56,282 bases of DNA from Deltaproteobacteria bacterium. Its GTDB lineage: Bacteria > Desulfobacterota > DSM-4660 > Desulfatiglandales > HGW-15. The stretch is taken from the NCBI GenBank assembly GCA_016926135.1, contig JAFGPH010000043.1, forward strand, positions 1 to 56,282, given 5' to 3'. The notes beneath the pieces were generated by a model that worked only from the letters and a program-made list of their open reading frames with translations, did not search any database and was not told where the DNA came from. Position numbers and translations under genes: made by a program. Positions 1 to 7,771 of the stretch are shown piece after piece (position 1 is the stretch's first letter; each line of letters begins with the position of its first letter).

Positions 1-15
1 AAAATAATACTTCAT
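1..15 (-). CDS. start of next V/A-ATPase operon gene (partial)
   Basis: Only the first five codons (M-K-Y-Y-F) lie in the window. The ATG overlaps the TGA of the upstream subunit E gene in an ATGA arrangement, which indicates translational coupling. In bacterial V/A-ATPase operons, subunit E is often followed by a DUF2764 protein that begins with a YY(L/F)-type sequence, so that family is a reasonable guess. The identity rests on gene order and five residues only. Confidence 0.45.
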
Positions 16-665
16 TTGTTGCTCAGTCCCTTGACATCAATGTTCTTGAAGAAGCTGCGAAATCTGGGTGTGAGATACTTCAGGAAGAGTTCAAGGAAGG
101 CTTCGTCTGTGAAGTCCAGCCGGACCACTCCGTCGCTTGTGCCCAGGATGAAGCCAAAGGCGACGCCATCACTGTTGAGCTCGATTCTGAGGCGCTCACC
201 CTCACGTTTGCCCGGAAGGGAGCTGATCAATTCCATCGTCAAATCCTCAAGCTTCTGTTGTTGATCTTTGGAAACGAGTATGCTCAGATCGGCCCGCTCC
301 GGTTGCTTCACATATTCACGAATGCAGGTGGTCATCAGTTCCTTGAGGAAACGGGTCTCTCCCAGTTCTTCGGTGAGCTTTGCTTTGATAGGAAGGGCGA
401 GAAGGTTCTCTTCGATAACCCTCCTAAGATCCGTCAATAGCTGAGAGGCTGCTATTTCCAGTGAAGACTGGAGCTGTCTGTAACTCCTGTCCGCTTCTTC
501 CTTTGCTTGGGCAACGATGCCGTCCGCTTCAATTTTTGCCTTGGCAAGAATCCCGCTTGCCTTCTGATTCGCCTCTTCGATGATGCGGCGAGAGGCCTCT
601 TCCCCACTCTGCACACCTTGTTGCTTCAACGTGTCGATGAGTTCCTGCAATTTGGTGTCGGTCAT
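12..665 (-). CDS. V/A-type ATP synthase subunit E
   Basis: This is a 217-residue peripheral-stalk subunit of a V/A-type ATPase. Residues 1-100 are a heptad-rich, Ala/Glu/Lys coiled coil with repeated AKxEAD-like units. The C-terminal half is a mixed alpha/beta domain ending in a helix near the C-terminus, as in NtpE/AtpE. The start at 665 was chosen over the longer frame because AAGGGG lies just upstream and the protein then begins MTDTKLQEL, as in homologues. The next gene overlaps by ATGA. Family assignment is by fold pattern and operon logic. The rest of the operon is outside the window. Confidence 0.8.
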   Translation of the reverse strand: MTDTKLQELIDTLKQQGVQSGEEASRRIIEEANQKASGILAKAKIEADGIVAQAKEEADRSYRQLQSSLEIAASQLLTDLRRVIEENLLALPIKAKLTEELGETRFLKELMTTCIREYVKQPERADLSILVSKDQQQKLEDLTMELISSLPGKREGERLRIELNSDGVAFGFILGTSDGVVRLDFTDEAFLELFLKYLTPRFRSFFKNIDVKGLSNK

Positions 666-843
666 CTCTCTATACCCCTTTACTGCAATTTTGCCGGCCC
701 GCTTTTCTCTTGCAGCTTCATGGAAAAGCCGAAAAACTCCACGTAACAGAGTTCCCATATAGTGTCAATCGTTTTTTGAAGTGGGCCTGTTCCCGGAACT
801 GGCGAAGACCCCCACCGACCAGGGAGCGGGGGCATTGCGATTC

Positions 844-2229
844 TCAGGAATCAAGGGCCATTTTTCCCGGATTCAGGATGTTGTTCGGGTCAAACAGCCT
901 TTTGAGGGAGCGCATGAGATCCAGGGCCACACGGTCGTGCTCGAGGCCCATATAGGCGGCTTTGGAAACCCCAATACCGTGCTCTCCCGTGAGGGTGCCG
1001 CCCATTTCACATGTGGTTCTGAAAATTTCTTCTACTGCCTTTCGAAGCCGGCTTACCTGCTCGGGATCGGATCGTTCATACATAACACGGGGGTGGAGGT
1101 TCCCATCCCCCGCATGACCGAACACGACAAAGGGAAGGCCGTATCGCTGAACGATGGAGGAAATCCCGGTCAGAAGATCAGGCACCTTGGAGATGGGAAT
1201 GGCTACATCTTCGGAGACATTGCCGGTGCGGAGCTTGGCGGCAAGGCTGCCGACGGATTTGCGGAGTTTCCAGAGTTTTTCCGTTTCCTCAACGGTTTCA
1301 GCCTTCTGGATGCTGATCACCTTGTTCCTTTCAAAAACCTCGACCACCCGGTTCATCTGAAAGACCGTTTCGGCCTCCGTATAGCCGTCGGTTTCAACCA
1401 GGATCATGGCCGAGGCGTTTGGGAGGTCAGTGCCCGAACTGTCCCTGAGGACCTTGATCGAGTTTTCATCCAGCACCTCGAGCACACTGGGGATGATACC
1501 GGAGTGCATGATATCCGTGACGGCCTGACCTGCGTCTCTAAGGCTAGGGAACATGGCTAGGGTCGTCTGGAAGGCCAGCGGCTTGGGGCTCACCTTGAGG
1601 GTGATCTCGGTGATCACGCCAAGTGTCCCCTCGCTGCCGACGAAGAGCCTGGTGAGGTCGTATCCCGAGGAGGACTTCATGCAGCCTGATCCCGTACGCG
1701 TGATTCGGCCATCAGGCAAGACGACCTCGAGTCCCAATACATAGTCCCGGGTGACCCCGTATTTGGCCCCTCGGATTCCGCCAGCGTTGGTAGCCACATT
1801 TCCTCCGAGGGTACAGACCTTTCCGCTCGCCGGATCGGGCGGAAAGAAAAATTTATACGGTGCCAGGGCCCTTTCAAGGTCCCCATACACGACTCCCGGT
1901 TGGACCACGACGAGGCGATCGGGAATGCGGATGGCCACGATGCGATTCATCCTGCACATATCCAGAACCAGACCGCCCTGGAGCGGAATTGCTCCCCCTG
2001 CGAGGCCTGTCCCGGCTCCTCGAGGAATCACGGGAAATTGGTGTGTGTTGGCAATGGAAAGGATCTTCGAAACCTGCTCGGAGGAGGTTGGCCAGACTGC
2101 CGCAAAAGGCCTGTGGGTGTGGTCTGATGCGTCATAGGAATAGGAAACTAAATCAATGAGGAGATCCGAGTAGTTCTCAGCGCCTACCGTATCGGTCAAC
2201 TGCGCTTTGAAATTTGCGTTCGTCTTCAT
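844..2229 (-). CDS. FAD-linked oxidase, GlcD/D-lactate dehydrogenase type
   Basis: This 461-residue flavoprotein has an N-terminal PCMH FAD-binding domain with the PRGAGTGLAGGA signature near residue 70. Its C-terminal FAD-oxidase domain carries HAGDGNLHP and GEHGIG near the end. These are hallmarks of GlcD and of D-lactate/2-hydroxyacid dehydrogenases, which oxidise 2-hydroxy acids and pass electrons to Fe-S or electron-transfer flavoprotein partners. No glcE/glcF-like partner lies next to it, so the substrate (glycolate, D-lactate or 2-hydroxyglutarate) stays open. The start at 2229 (MKTNANF) matches usual family length; a longer frame to 2292 exists. Confidence 0.85.
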   Translation of the reverse strand: MKTNANFKAQLTDTVGAENYSDLLIDLVSYSYDASDHTHRPFAAVWPTSSEQVSKILSIANTHQFPVIPRGAGTGLAGGAIPLQGGLVLDMCRMNRIVAIRIPDRLVVVQPGVVYGDLERALAPYKFFFPPDPASGKVCTLGGNVATNAGGIRGAKYGVTRDYVLGLEVVLPDGRITRTGSGCMKSSSGYDLTRLFVGSEGTLGVITEITLKVSPKPLAFQTTLAMFPSLRDAGQAVTDIMHSGIIPSVLEVLDENSIKVLRDSSGTDLPNASAMILVETDGYTEAETVFQMNRVVEVFERNKVISIQKAETVEETEKLWKLRKSVGSLAAKLRTGNVSEDVAIPISKVPDLLTGISSIVQRYGLPFVVFGHAGDGNLHPRVMYERSDPEQVSRLRKAVEEIFRTTCEMGGTLTGEHGIGVSKAAYMGLEHDRVALDLMRSLKRLFDPNNILNPGKMALDS

Positions 2230-2502
2230 ACCATCATTCTGGCATAGTTCGACGACGCCATGCAATACAAAACCTGGCAGTTCTCCGGCCAAGTGGAAGG
2301 CCGGTCTCTTCTGCTGGGGCCCTGAGCAGGAAGGCGGGGAACGGGGAAATCCCGCCTACCATCCGCCTTCGCAGGAAGGCACGGTCTCTCGACCGCGGAG
2401 GAATGCGGGTGTCCTCCGAAGCCTTGGCGAAGGAGAACTGGAGCTTCGGCGGGTTACGCCGTACCACCGGTCCCACGGGCCCCTGTCAGTGGGGCTCGAC
2501 TG

Positions 2503-2793
2503 TCAGACCAGGAGATCCAGCGACTCGATGTTTTCCGGACTCGGAACCTCCGGGGGCTCCACCACTACAGGATGTCCCTTGGCATCGTAGCCTTCCGCCT
2601 TCGCTCGGGATTCCCGCTGCCCCTCCTCAAGTCTTCGATCTCTCCGTGCCCTCTCCCTGTTGATGTCGAAACGGGGATCAAGGCTTTCAGCGCTCCCCTC
2701 AACAGGTCTCGGTTCCTCCGGCTCAGAAAGCTTTTCCAGGTCCACTGTGGGAAACTGGGGTCTTATGGCAACGGCATAGGGGTCAATCATCAT
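2503..2793 (-). CDS. small polar protein under c-di-GMP riboswitch control
   Basis: This encodes 96 residues and I recognise no family. It begins MMIDPYAVAI, is rich in Pro, Glu and Arg, and has a basic stretch (residues about 40-60) followed by an acidic, Pro-rich tail (VEPPEVPSPENIE). There are no Cys, no signal peptide and no membrane segment, so it is probably cytoplasmic and partly disordered. AGGAGCG lies 10 nt before the ATG. Its leader carries a GEMM-I riboswitch and a terminator, so it is likely the output of a c-di-GMP switch and may be linked to motility or the cell surface. That link is inference from regulation alone. Confidence 0.6.
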   Translation of the reverse strand: MMIDPYAVAIRPQFPTVDLEKLSEPEEPRPVEGSAESLDPRFDINRERARRDRRLEEGQRESRAKAEGYDAKGHPVVVEPPEVPSPENIESLDLLV

Positions 2794-2856
2794 CTCTTTT
2801 GCGCTCCTTTCTTTTTTACGTAGATGGAAGGAGAAGCAGAGCAAACCGGAGGCTCA

Positions 2857-2891
2857 AGAAAAACGCCCGGTTCCTTGCACAGGGACCGGGC
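2857..2891 (-). terminator. intrinsic terminator of the c-di-GMP riboswitch
   Basis: On the minus strand a GCCCGGT/ACCGGGC stem, extended by CC/GG past one mismatch, encloses a TGTGCAA loop and is followed by GTTTTTC. It lies 11 nt after the aptamer and about 65 nt before the ATG of the small gene, the layout of a transcription-terminating expression platform. Its 5' arm (GCCCG) could also pair with CGGGC in the aptamer's conserved 5' segment. That would make ligand-stabilised aptamer and free terminator compatible, i.e. an OFF switch (inference). Confidence 0.8.
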
Positions 2892-2902
2892 TCTATGTGA
2901 AA

Positions 2903-2994
2903 CTCGCCTGGTAGCTCCGCCATCCTATCCACTCAGTGGACGTAGACCGGAAGCTTTGCGTCCCCACCTTTCGGAAGGTTTGCCCGTCGGCAAG
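2903..2994 (-). promoter_or_regulatory. cyclic di-GMP-I (GEMM-I) riboswitch
   Basis: Reading the minus strand, the segment has the conserved GGGCAAACC, then CGAAAGG, GGGGACGCAAAGC, CCGGUCUA and GGAUGGCGGAGCUACC blocks in the order of the Vc2-type GEMM-I aptamer. An outer P1 helix can form between CUUGCC (2993-2988) and GGCGAG (2908-2903). The tetraloop and tetraloop-receptor elements and the GACGCAAAGC core are intact. It is followed by an intrinsic terminator and a small gene of unknown function. Confidence 0.9.
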
Positions 2995-3103
2995 TGCGCC
3001 GCTTAATCCTTATATCGGCATAGCGCCTGGAGAACTTGAGTGTTTGTCTCATTCCGTGAGGGAGGAGGTTCAGGAGTGCACTTACAAGGGTTAAGCGGCG
3101 CAC
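2994..3103. repeat. 13-bp perfect inverted repeat upstream of the riboswitch
   Basis: GTGCGCCGCTTAA at 2994-3006 is repeated exactly in inverse orientation (TTAAGCGGCGCAC) at 3091-3103, 84 bp apart. The proximal arm abuts the riboswitch P1 region. It could fold the leader RNA, mark the ends of a small element, or be a protein site. No gene fits between the arms. Confidence 0.7.
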
Positions 3104-3239
3104 TCGCCTAGGCAATAATGGACTGCATTTTTTTGTTGATCTCTGGCCGATTATGGTAGAGTACCATCGTCATCTCCCTAGGACGCGGGATGCGATGCCG
3201 CAGAAGGGGGCAAAGTCGCTGACGGAAGGAAGGTGCATT

Positions 3240-4706
3240 ATGCCGGATGATTCATCCAGGGTTGAGGAACCGGAGGAGAAGAGCTTTGCTGAACTCATGG
3301 AAGCTTACGAAAAGGGCAGGGAGGGGCAGATCCGCGTGGGCGATAAGATCCATGGAAAGATCATCTCCATTGGAAAAGATGCGGTCTTCGTGGACACGGG
3401 CACCAAGGTGGACGGCGTGGTGGAAAAGGGAGAACTCCTTGATGAGGAGGGCGCCTTACCATTCAAGGTGGGGGATGCCCTTGATCTCTATGTGGTCTCC
3501 TCCAGCGGGGACGAGTTGAGGCTGTCCAGGGCCGCATCCAGAAACGGCGGCTTCCCGGCGCTCAGGACTTCCTACGAACGCGCAGTCCCGGTTGAGGGGA
3601 AGGTGAAAGGGGTTGTGAAAGGAGGATTCCACGTTGAGATCATGAAGCGAAGGGCCTTCTGTCCCATGGGGCAAATCGATGTGGTTTTCACGGAAACACC
3701 TGAGGACCACGTGGGGAAGACCTACCTTTTTGTCATCACCCAACTCGAAGAGGGGGGGAGGAATATCGTCGTTTCAAGGCGGGAAATTCTCAGGGCGGAG
3801 CAGGCCAAGGCAAGAGAGGTCTTTTGTAGGGATCTGCAGGTGGGGGCCCTGTACGACGCGAAGGTGACGAGGTTGATGCCCTATGGTGTCTTTGTCGCAC
3901 TCGCCCCCGGTGTGGAAGGCATGGTTCACGTCTCCGAGCTGAGTTGGTCCCGCCTGGAGAAGCCGGATGAGGCGGTGCAGAGAGACGATGTTCTCCGTGT
4001 CAAGGTCATCGGTGTGGAGAGGGATGGAAGTCCTGGCCAGGTCAGAATCGCCCTTTCCGCGAAGCAGGTTTCACCGGATCCCTGGGAGAGTGTGACGGAA
4101 AGATTTCGCCACGGGGACAAGGTGAAAGGGAAGGTGAAGAGGTGCACCAAGTTCGGGGCGTTTGTAGAGATCGAACCCGGAATCGAAGGCCTTGTCCACA
4201 TCAGCGAAATGAGTTACAGGAGGCGGGTCGTTAAGCCCGAAGAGGTGGTTCGGCCAGGGGAGCTCGTGGAGGTGCTCATCAAGGAGATCGAGGCCTCCAG
4301 AAGGAGAGTCAGCCTCAGCATCAGAGATGTTGAAGGGGATCCATGGGCGGATGCGGAGGAGAGGTTTTGTGTCGGTCAATCCGTTTTAGGAACGGTGGAG
4401 AGGAAAGAGCCCTTCGGATGGTTCGTTTCGCTGGAGCCCGGGATTACCGGGCTTGTACCGAAATCGCGGATCACGGAGTCGGGCGCAAAAGGGAACCTTG
4501 AGGGATTGCGTGAAGGGGATCCCATAAAGGTCTTGATAGAAGCGATCCGCCCCCAAGAGCGAAGGATCAGCCTCGGGCTATCCGACCAGAGGGAGGAAGC
4601 GGAATGGCGCGGTTACGCAGGGGCAGGGGGTGGACAGACCCTGGGTTCCCTCGGCGAGAAGCTGCAGGATGCCTTCAAGTCAAGAAAGGATGTGTCGAAA
4701 GAGTAG
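3240..4706 (+). CDS. rpsA: S1 RNA-binding domain protein (ribosomal protein S1-like)
   Basis: This protein of 488 residues contains about five consecutive S1 OB-fold domains. Each starts with a GxxVxGxV-like strand, and the later ones contain G(V/A)FVxLxPGxEGxVHxSE(L/M)S. The third and fourth are the most canonical; the first two are divergent, as in the ribosome-binding part of S1. Bacterial S1 usually has six domains and about 550 residues, so this is a shorter version. The start at 3240 follows GGAAGGAAGG, giving MPDDSSRVEE. The HMA lipoprotein gene begins 12 nt after the stop, so the two are probably co-transcribed. A paralogue of the main S1 elsewhere is possible. Confidence 0.8.
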   Translation: MPDDSSRVEEPEEKSFAELMEAYEKGREGQIRVGDKIHGKIISIGKDAVFVDTGTKVDGVVEKGELLDEEGALPFKVGDALDLYVVSSSGDELRLSRAASRNGGFPALRTSYERAVPVEGKVKGVVKGGFHVEIMKRRAFCPMGQIDVVFTETPEDHVGKTYLFVITQLEEGGRNIVVSRREILRAEQAKAREVFCRDLQVGALYDAKVTRLMPYGVFVALAPGVEGMVHVSELSWSRLEKPDEAVQRDDVLRVKVIGVERDGSPGQVRIALSAKQVSPDPWESVTERFRHGDKVKGKVKRCTKFGAFVEIEPGIEGLVHISEMSYRRRVVKPEEVVRPGELVEVLIKEIEASRRRVSLSIRDVEGDPWADAEERFCVGQSVLGTVERKEPFGWFVSLEPGITGLVPKSRITESGAKGNLEGLREGDPIKVLIEAIRPQERRISLGLSDQREEAEWRGYAGAGGGQTLGSLGEKLQDAFKSRKDVSKE

Positions 4707-4718
4707 AAGGGGAGAAGA

Positions 4719-5036
4719 ATGAAGACGAGGGTTTCCGCGGTTATCCTTATAGCGGCATGTTTGGCCCTGGTGGGATGCATTCAGAATGTGGCACCCACCG
4801 AGGGCAAAACGGTGAAATTGCATGTTCCCAATCTACTGAGTGGCTGAGGAAGTCCCATGGACAGGGCAAGGTCTGCCCTGAAGAATCTCGAAGGGGTTCT
4901 CCACTATGAGATCATGACCAAAGAGCGATCCCTCATCATCCACTTTGATGACAGAGTGACCTCCGTCTCGAAAATCGCAGGCCAGCTCGCGGAGGCAGGC
5001 TATTCGATTTCAGGACAACCTCAGATGATTCGGTGA
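4719..5036 (+). CDS. HMA-domain lipoprotein with in-frame UGA (candidate selenoprotein)
   Basis: The frame opens at 4719 behind AAGGGGAG and encodes a lipoprotein signal (hydrophobic stretch ending LALVGC, lipobox Cys20). It then reads a beta strand (VKLHV) and meets TGA at codon 43 (4845-4847). The same frame continues to a TGA at 5034-5036, through ARSALKNLEGV and an IIHFDD...AGYSI pattern that completes a ferredoxin-like heavy-metal-associated fold. The UGA falls at the first Cys of the HMA CxxC metal site. A perfect 7-bp hairpin with an AGGUC loop starts 14 nt after the UGA. Selenocysteine insertion is the best explanation. A premature stop in a pseudogene is the alternative, but the downstream frame shows no decay. 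It is likely anchored to the inner or outer membrane. Confidence 0.68.
4862..4880 (+). promoter_or_regulatory. candidate bacterial SECIS hairpin (HMA gene)
   Basis: CAGGGCA and TGCCCTG pair perfectly over 7 bp and close a 5-nt AGGUC loop. The first loop G is 23 nt after the UGA. The apical part (GCA-AGGUC-UGC) closely resembles the SelB-binding tip of the E. coli fdhF SECIS (GC-AGGUCU-GC). The hairpin lies inside the coding region, as bacterial SECIS elements do. Confidence 0.65.
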
Positions 5037-5085
5037 TCACTACAGGCTCAGGGGAGATTGGCAAAGAGAAGGAGTGTTCTTGGTG

Positions 5086-6051
5086 ATGCGTGTTCTTTCA
5101 GGAATTCAGCCTTCGGGCCAACTTCACATAGGCAACTACTTCGGGATGATGAAGCCTATGATCGAGTATCAGGTTCGTTCCGAACTCTACTGCTTCATCG
5201 TGAACTATCACGCCATGACCTCGGTTTCTAACGCCGATCGCCTTCGATCGGGGACCCTTCAGGCGGCACTGGATTTTCTCTCACTGGGCCTTGACCCTGA
5301 GAAGGCAGTTTTCTGGGTGCAGGGGGATGTGCCTGAAGTGACCGAGCTCACCTGGATCCTGAACAATGTCACACCTGTGGGTTTGCTCTTGAGGAGCCAT
5401 TCTTACAAGGACAAGGTCGAGCAAGGAATCGCACCCAATCACGGCCTTCTGTCCTACCCTGTTCTGATGGCGGCGGACATCCTGCTGTATCAGACGGACA
5501 GGGTGCCTGTGGGAAAGGATCAGCAGCAGCATCTGGAAATCACGCGCGACATTGCCATGAAATTCAACGCCACTTTCGGAGAGACCTTTGTGATTCCGGA
5601 GGCGGAGATCAATGCCAGCGTGCCTACGGTTGTGGGAATCGACGGCCGCAAGATGAGCAAGTCCTATGACAACACCATTGAGATTTTCTGCGACGAAAAG
5701 GAACTCAGTCAAAAGATCGCGAGGATTGTGACGGATTCAACACCTGTGGCCGAGACAAAAGACCCGGAGAAGTGTAACCTCTATGCCACCATTTCTCTTT
5801 TCATGAGTGAAGATGAGAAGAAGGACCTGGCCGAGCGGTATCGCAGGGGCGGTCTCAAATACAGTGAGGTCAAGAAAGAGCTCTTTGAGCGGATTCGGCA
5901 CCACTTCAGGGAGGCCCAGGAGAGGCGTAAGGATCTGGAGGGCAACATGGACTACATCCGGAGCGTCCTGAAGGCCGGTGCCGAAAAGGCCAGAATCAGG
6001 GCTGTTCCGACCCTGGAACTCGCGAGAAAGAGAACCGGCCTCATCTACTGA
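5086..6051 (+). CDS. trpS: tryptophanyl-tRNA synthetase
   Basis: This 321-residue class Ic synthetase charges tRNA-Trp. The N-terminal GIQPSGQLHIGNY contains the HIGH-type motif, and GRKMSKS near residue 190 is the KMSKS loop. Substrate-pocket segments such as YPVLMAADILLY and PVGKDQQQHLE are present, as in bacterial TrpRS. Length is typical. ATG 5086 is preferred over an in-frame GTG 12 nt upstream because it gives the usual MRVLSGIQP start and a better distance to GAAGGAG. The gene starts 49 nt after the HMA gene. Confidence 0.96.
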   Translation: MRVLSGIQPSGQLHIGNYFGMMKPMIEYQVRSELYCFIVNYHAMTSVSNADRLRSGTLQAALDFLSLGLDPEKAVFWVQGDVPEVTELTWILNNVTPVGLLLRSHSYKDKVEQGIAPNHGLLSYPVLMAADILLYQTDRVPVGKDQQQHLEITRDIAMKFNATFGETFVIPEAEINASVPTVVGIDGRKMSKSYDNTIEIFCDEKELSQKIARIVTDSTPVAETKDPEKCNLYATISLFMSEDEKKDLAERYRRGGLKYSEVKKELFERIRHHFREAQERRKDLEGNMDYIRSVLKAGAEKARIRAVPTLELARKRTGLIY

Positions 6052-6452
6052 TCCGGAAGGAATTCTCCCCGGCCCCGCCGGAGTTCGTGCTCAACGGCCA
6101 CGTCGGCAGGGAGCCCTCACCCCCTTTCCTTGACGTTTCCATTTTCTTTGTTGAGGTGACCCCTGAGGGCTGAGCCAGCCGCCTGCCGTGTTTCATACTC
6201 AGACACCCCAGGGGTCCTGGGGCAGGAAGGGGCCACGACGCCGTAATCTGGAGGAATCAACGCCTCATGACCCCTGGTGTGGGATACAGCAAGATGCATG
6301 CCAGAAAGGAGTGCGCATACAATAGAATGTGATTTCTTATAGTTATAGAATTCTCCAGGCCGTATTCCCTTTTTACAGGCCTCCTCGTTCGTACGGATCG
6401 TTACACCCGCTGTTCACGGAATCATACACTCCTCTGATGACGGGATACCCCC
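6052..6452. other. intergenic region without a convincing gene
   Basis: This 401-nt gap lies between convergent trpS and the MBL hydrolase gene. Short frames on both strands lack ribosome-binding sites and resemble no family. A CCCCAGG/CCTGGGG hairpin (6206-6222, 3-nt loop) has no T tract. The 6320-6360 stretch is AT-rich. Nothing else could be supported. Confidence 0.6.
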
Positions 6453-7196
6453 TCATATTTCAATCACCAGACCGTCCTTCGATGCAACCGAACGAGGGAA
6501 GCGCTTGCTTGCCTGGATCTCCGCCTCTTTTCGGGAAGCCTGAGTCTTGTAGCTGGTGGGGTCGAAATGGGTCAGAACGAGGCGCTGGACCTGGGCTTGT
6601 CTCGCAATTTTGGAGGCAAGAGTCGGATTGAGATGGGGCCACTCGGGGGTGTAAACGCCATCCCTGAAGGAGCACTCCGCAATCAGGATGTCGGCCCTGC
6701 GGGCGATTTGAACGGCGTTGCGGCAGTAGCCGGTATCCGGACAGTATGCAATCACCCTCCCTTCCACATGGATCCTGTATCCCAGCGTACGTGTGGAATG
6801 CAGGAGTTCCAAACACTCCACCCGGAACGGAAGCCTTGCTGAATCCTTCGGTAATTCCAGGATGCGCACCTGGTAGGGGAGGTCCTCCAGGGGCATCGTG
6901 AATGGCTGGTTTACAAAGGCCTCCAGGATTTTCTTTGATCCTTTCGGACCGGCCATCGTGAGACCCCGGGGAAAGGAAAACTTCCCCAGGATATGGAGAC
7001 CCGCGATATGATCTAGGTGGAAGTGGCTCAGGAAAAGAAAAACGGGTTGGTCCCTTTTGCAGTAACGATTGAGCCTGTGAATTCCGTTTCCCGCATCCAG
7101 CACCAGATAAGCGTCCCGCGTGTCGATCAGTATGCAGCACGTGTTGGCCAGTCTCGTGTCGTACCACCCGTTGGTTCCCAAAAAGATGATTTTCAT
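6453..7196 (-). CDS. MBL-fold metal-dependent hydrolase (RNase Z-like)
   Basis: This 247-residue metallo-beta-lactamase fold protein carries the dinuclear-metal motif LSHFHLDHIAG (HxHxDH) near residue 75, then a later YCPDTGY Asp, an ADILIAECSF segment and a C-terminal LTHFDP His. These are typical of the RNase Z/ElaC-like and phosphodiesterase-like branch. The start at 7196 (MKIIFLGTNG) overlaps the cobU stop by ATGA, so the genes are translationally coupled. The substrate is unknown. In cobalamin clusters such hydrolases have been proposed to act on nucleotide-loop intermediates, but that is only suggested here by position. Confidence 0.8.
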   Translation of the reverse strand: MKIIFLGTNGWYDTRLANTCCILIDTRDAYLVLDAGNGIHRLNRYCKRDQPVFLFLSHFHLDHIAGLHILGKFSFPRGLTMAGPKGSKKILEAFVNQPFTMPLEDLPYQVRILELPKDSARLPFRVECLELLHSTRTLGYRIHVEGRVIAYCPDTGYCRNAVQIARRADILIAECSFRDGVYTPEWPHLNPTLASKIARQAQVQRLVLTHFDPTSYKTQASRKEAEIQASKRFPRSVASKDGLVIEI

Positions 7197-7729
7197 TCCG
7201 AAGGCGTACCTTTCAGCGTGAGGGGAATTCCCATGCACACGAAGTAGGCCCTAGCCGCCTTTTCAGCCAGCTTGCGGTTCAGGTAGCCGGCCGTGTCCCT
7301 GAAGGAGCGCGCCAGGGCGTTATCGGGTACGATACCGCAACCCACCTCGTTGGTCACCAGGATCAGGTCGCAGGGGACTCTATCCAGGCCATCCAAAAAG
7401 TCCTCCAGGATCGCCATTACATTGCTTCCCGCTCCGTCAGCGTGATGATACAGATTGCCGAGCCACACGGTAAGGCAATCCACGACAGCGACCTCGGTAT
7501 CCCGGGGGAGATCGACAAGGGCACGGTGGAGTTCCAAGGGTTCTTCAACGGTCTGGAATCGATGACCCCGCTCCTTCTGATGTCGCGAGATGCGTTCCCT
7601 CATCTCGGGGTCCAGCGCGACCGCTGTTGCTATGAAAACCCTTTTCGAGTACCCCTCGAGTGCCAGATCCAGGGCCAGGGAACTCTTGCCGGATCGTGTT
7701 CCTCCTGTGATCAGGGTGAGCCTGGACAT
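7193..7729 (-). CDS. cobU: adenosylcobinamide kinase / guanylyltransferase
   Basis: This 178-residue enzyme phosphorylates and guanylylates adenosylcobinamide in nucleotide-loop assembly of vitamin B12. The P-loop GGTRSGKS sits at residues 9-16. The VVDCLTVWLGN block and the VTNEVGCGIVP segment are diagnostic of CobU. The start at 7729 (MSRLTLITGG) follows GGGAG. It lies 42 nt after the flavoprotein gene and overlaps the MBL gene, so the three likely form one transcript. No other cob genes are in the window, but B12 use is evident from the mutase and two B12-linked proteins. Confidence 0.93.
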   Translation of the reverse strand: MSRLTLITGGTRSGKSSLALDLALEGYSKRVFIATAVALDPEMRERISRHQKERGHRFQTVEEPLELHRALVDLPRDTEVAVVDCLTVWLGNLYHHADGAGSNVMAILEDFLDGLDRVPCDLILVTNEVGCGIVPDNALARSFRDTAGYLNRKLAEKAARAYFVCMGIPLTLKGTPSE

Positions 7730-7771
7730 GATCGGAGTCTCCCTTCTGGAGTTATTATCCAAAGATCTGAT

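Noticed and set aside
2333..2356. GGCGGG/CCCGCC hairpin downstream of the riboswitch-controlled gene as terminator
   Set aside because: No T tract follows on the minus strand; could be chance in GC-rich spacer.
4845..4847. HMA gene as a frameshifted or truncated pseudogene
   Set aside because: Sequence on both sides of the TGA is in the same frame and completes one domain, so no frameshift is needed; a single in-frame UGA plus hairpin favours recoding.
4604..4909. 101-codon frame across the S1 end and HMA gene
   Set aside because: It overlaps two better-supported genes in another frame and shows no family pattern.
6206..6222. CCCCAGG/CCTGGGG hairpin as a trpS terminator
   Set aside because: It is 155 nt from the stop and has no T tract on either side.
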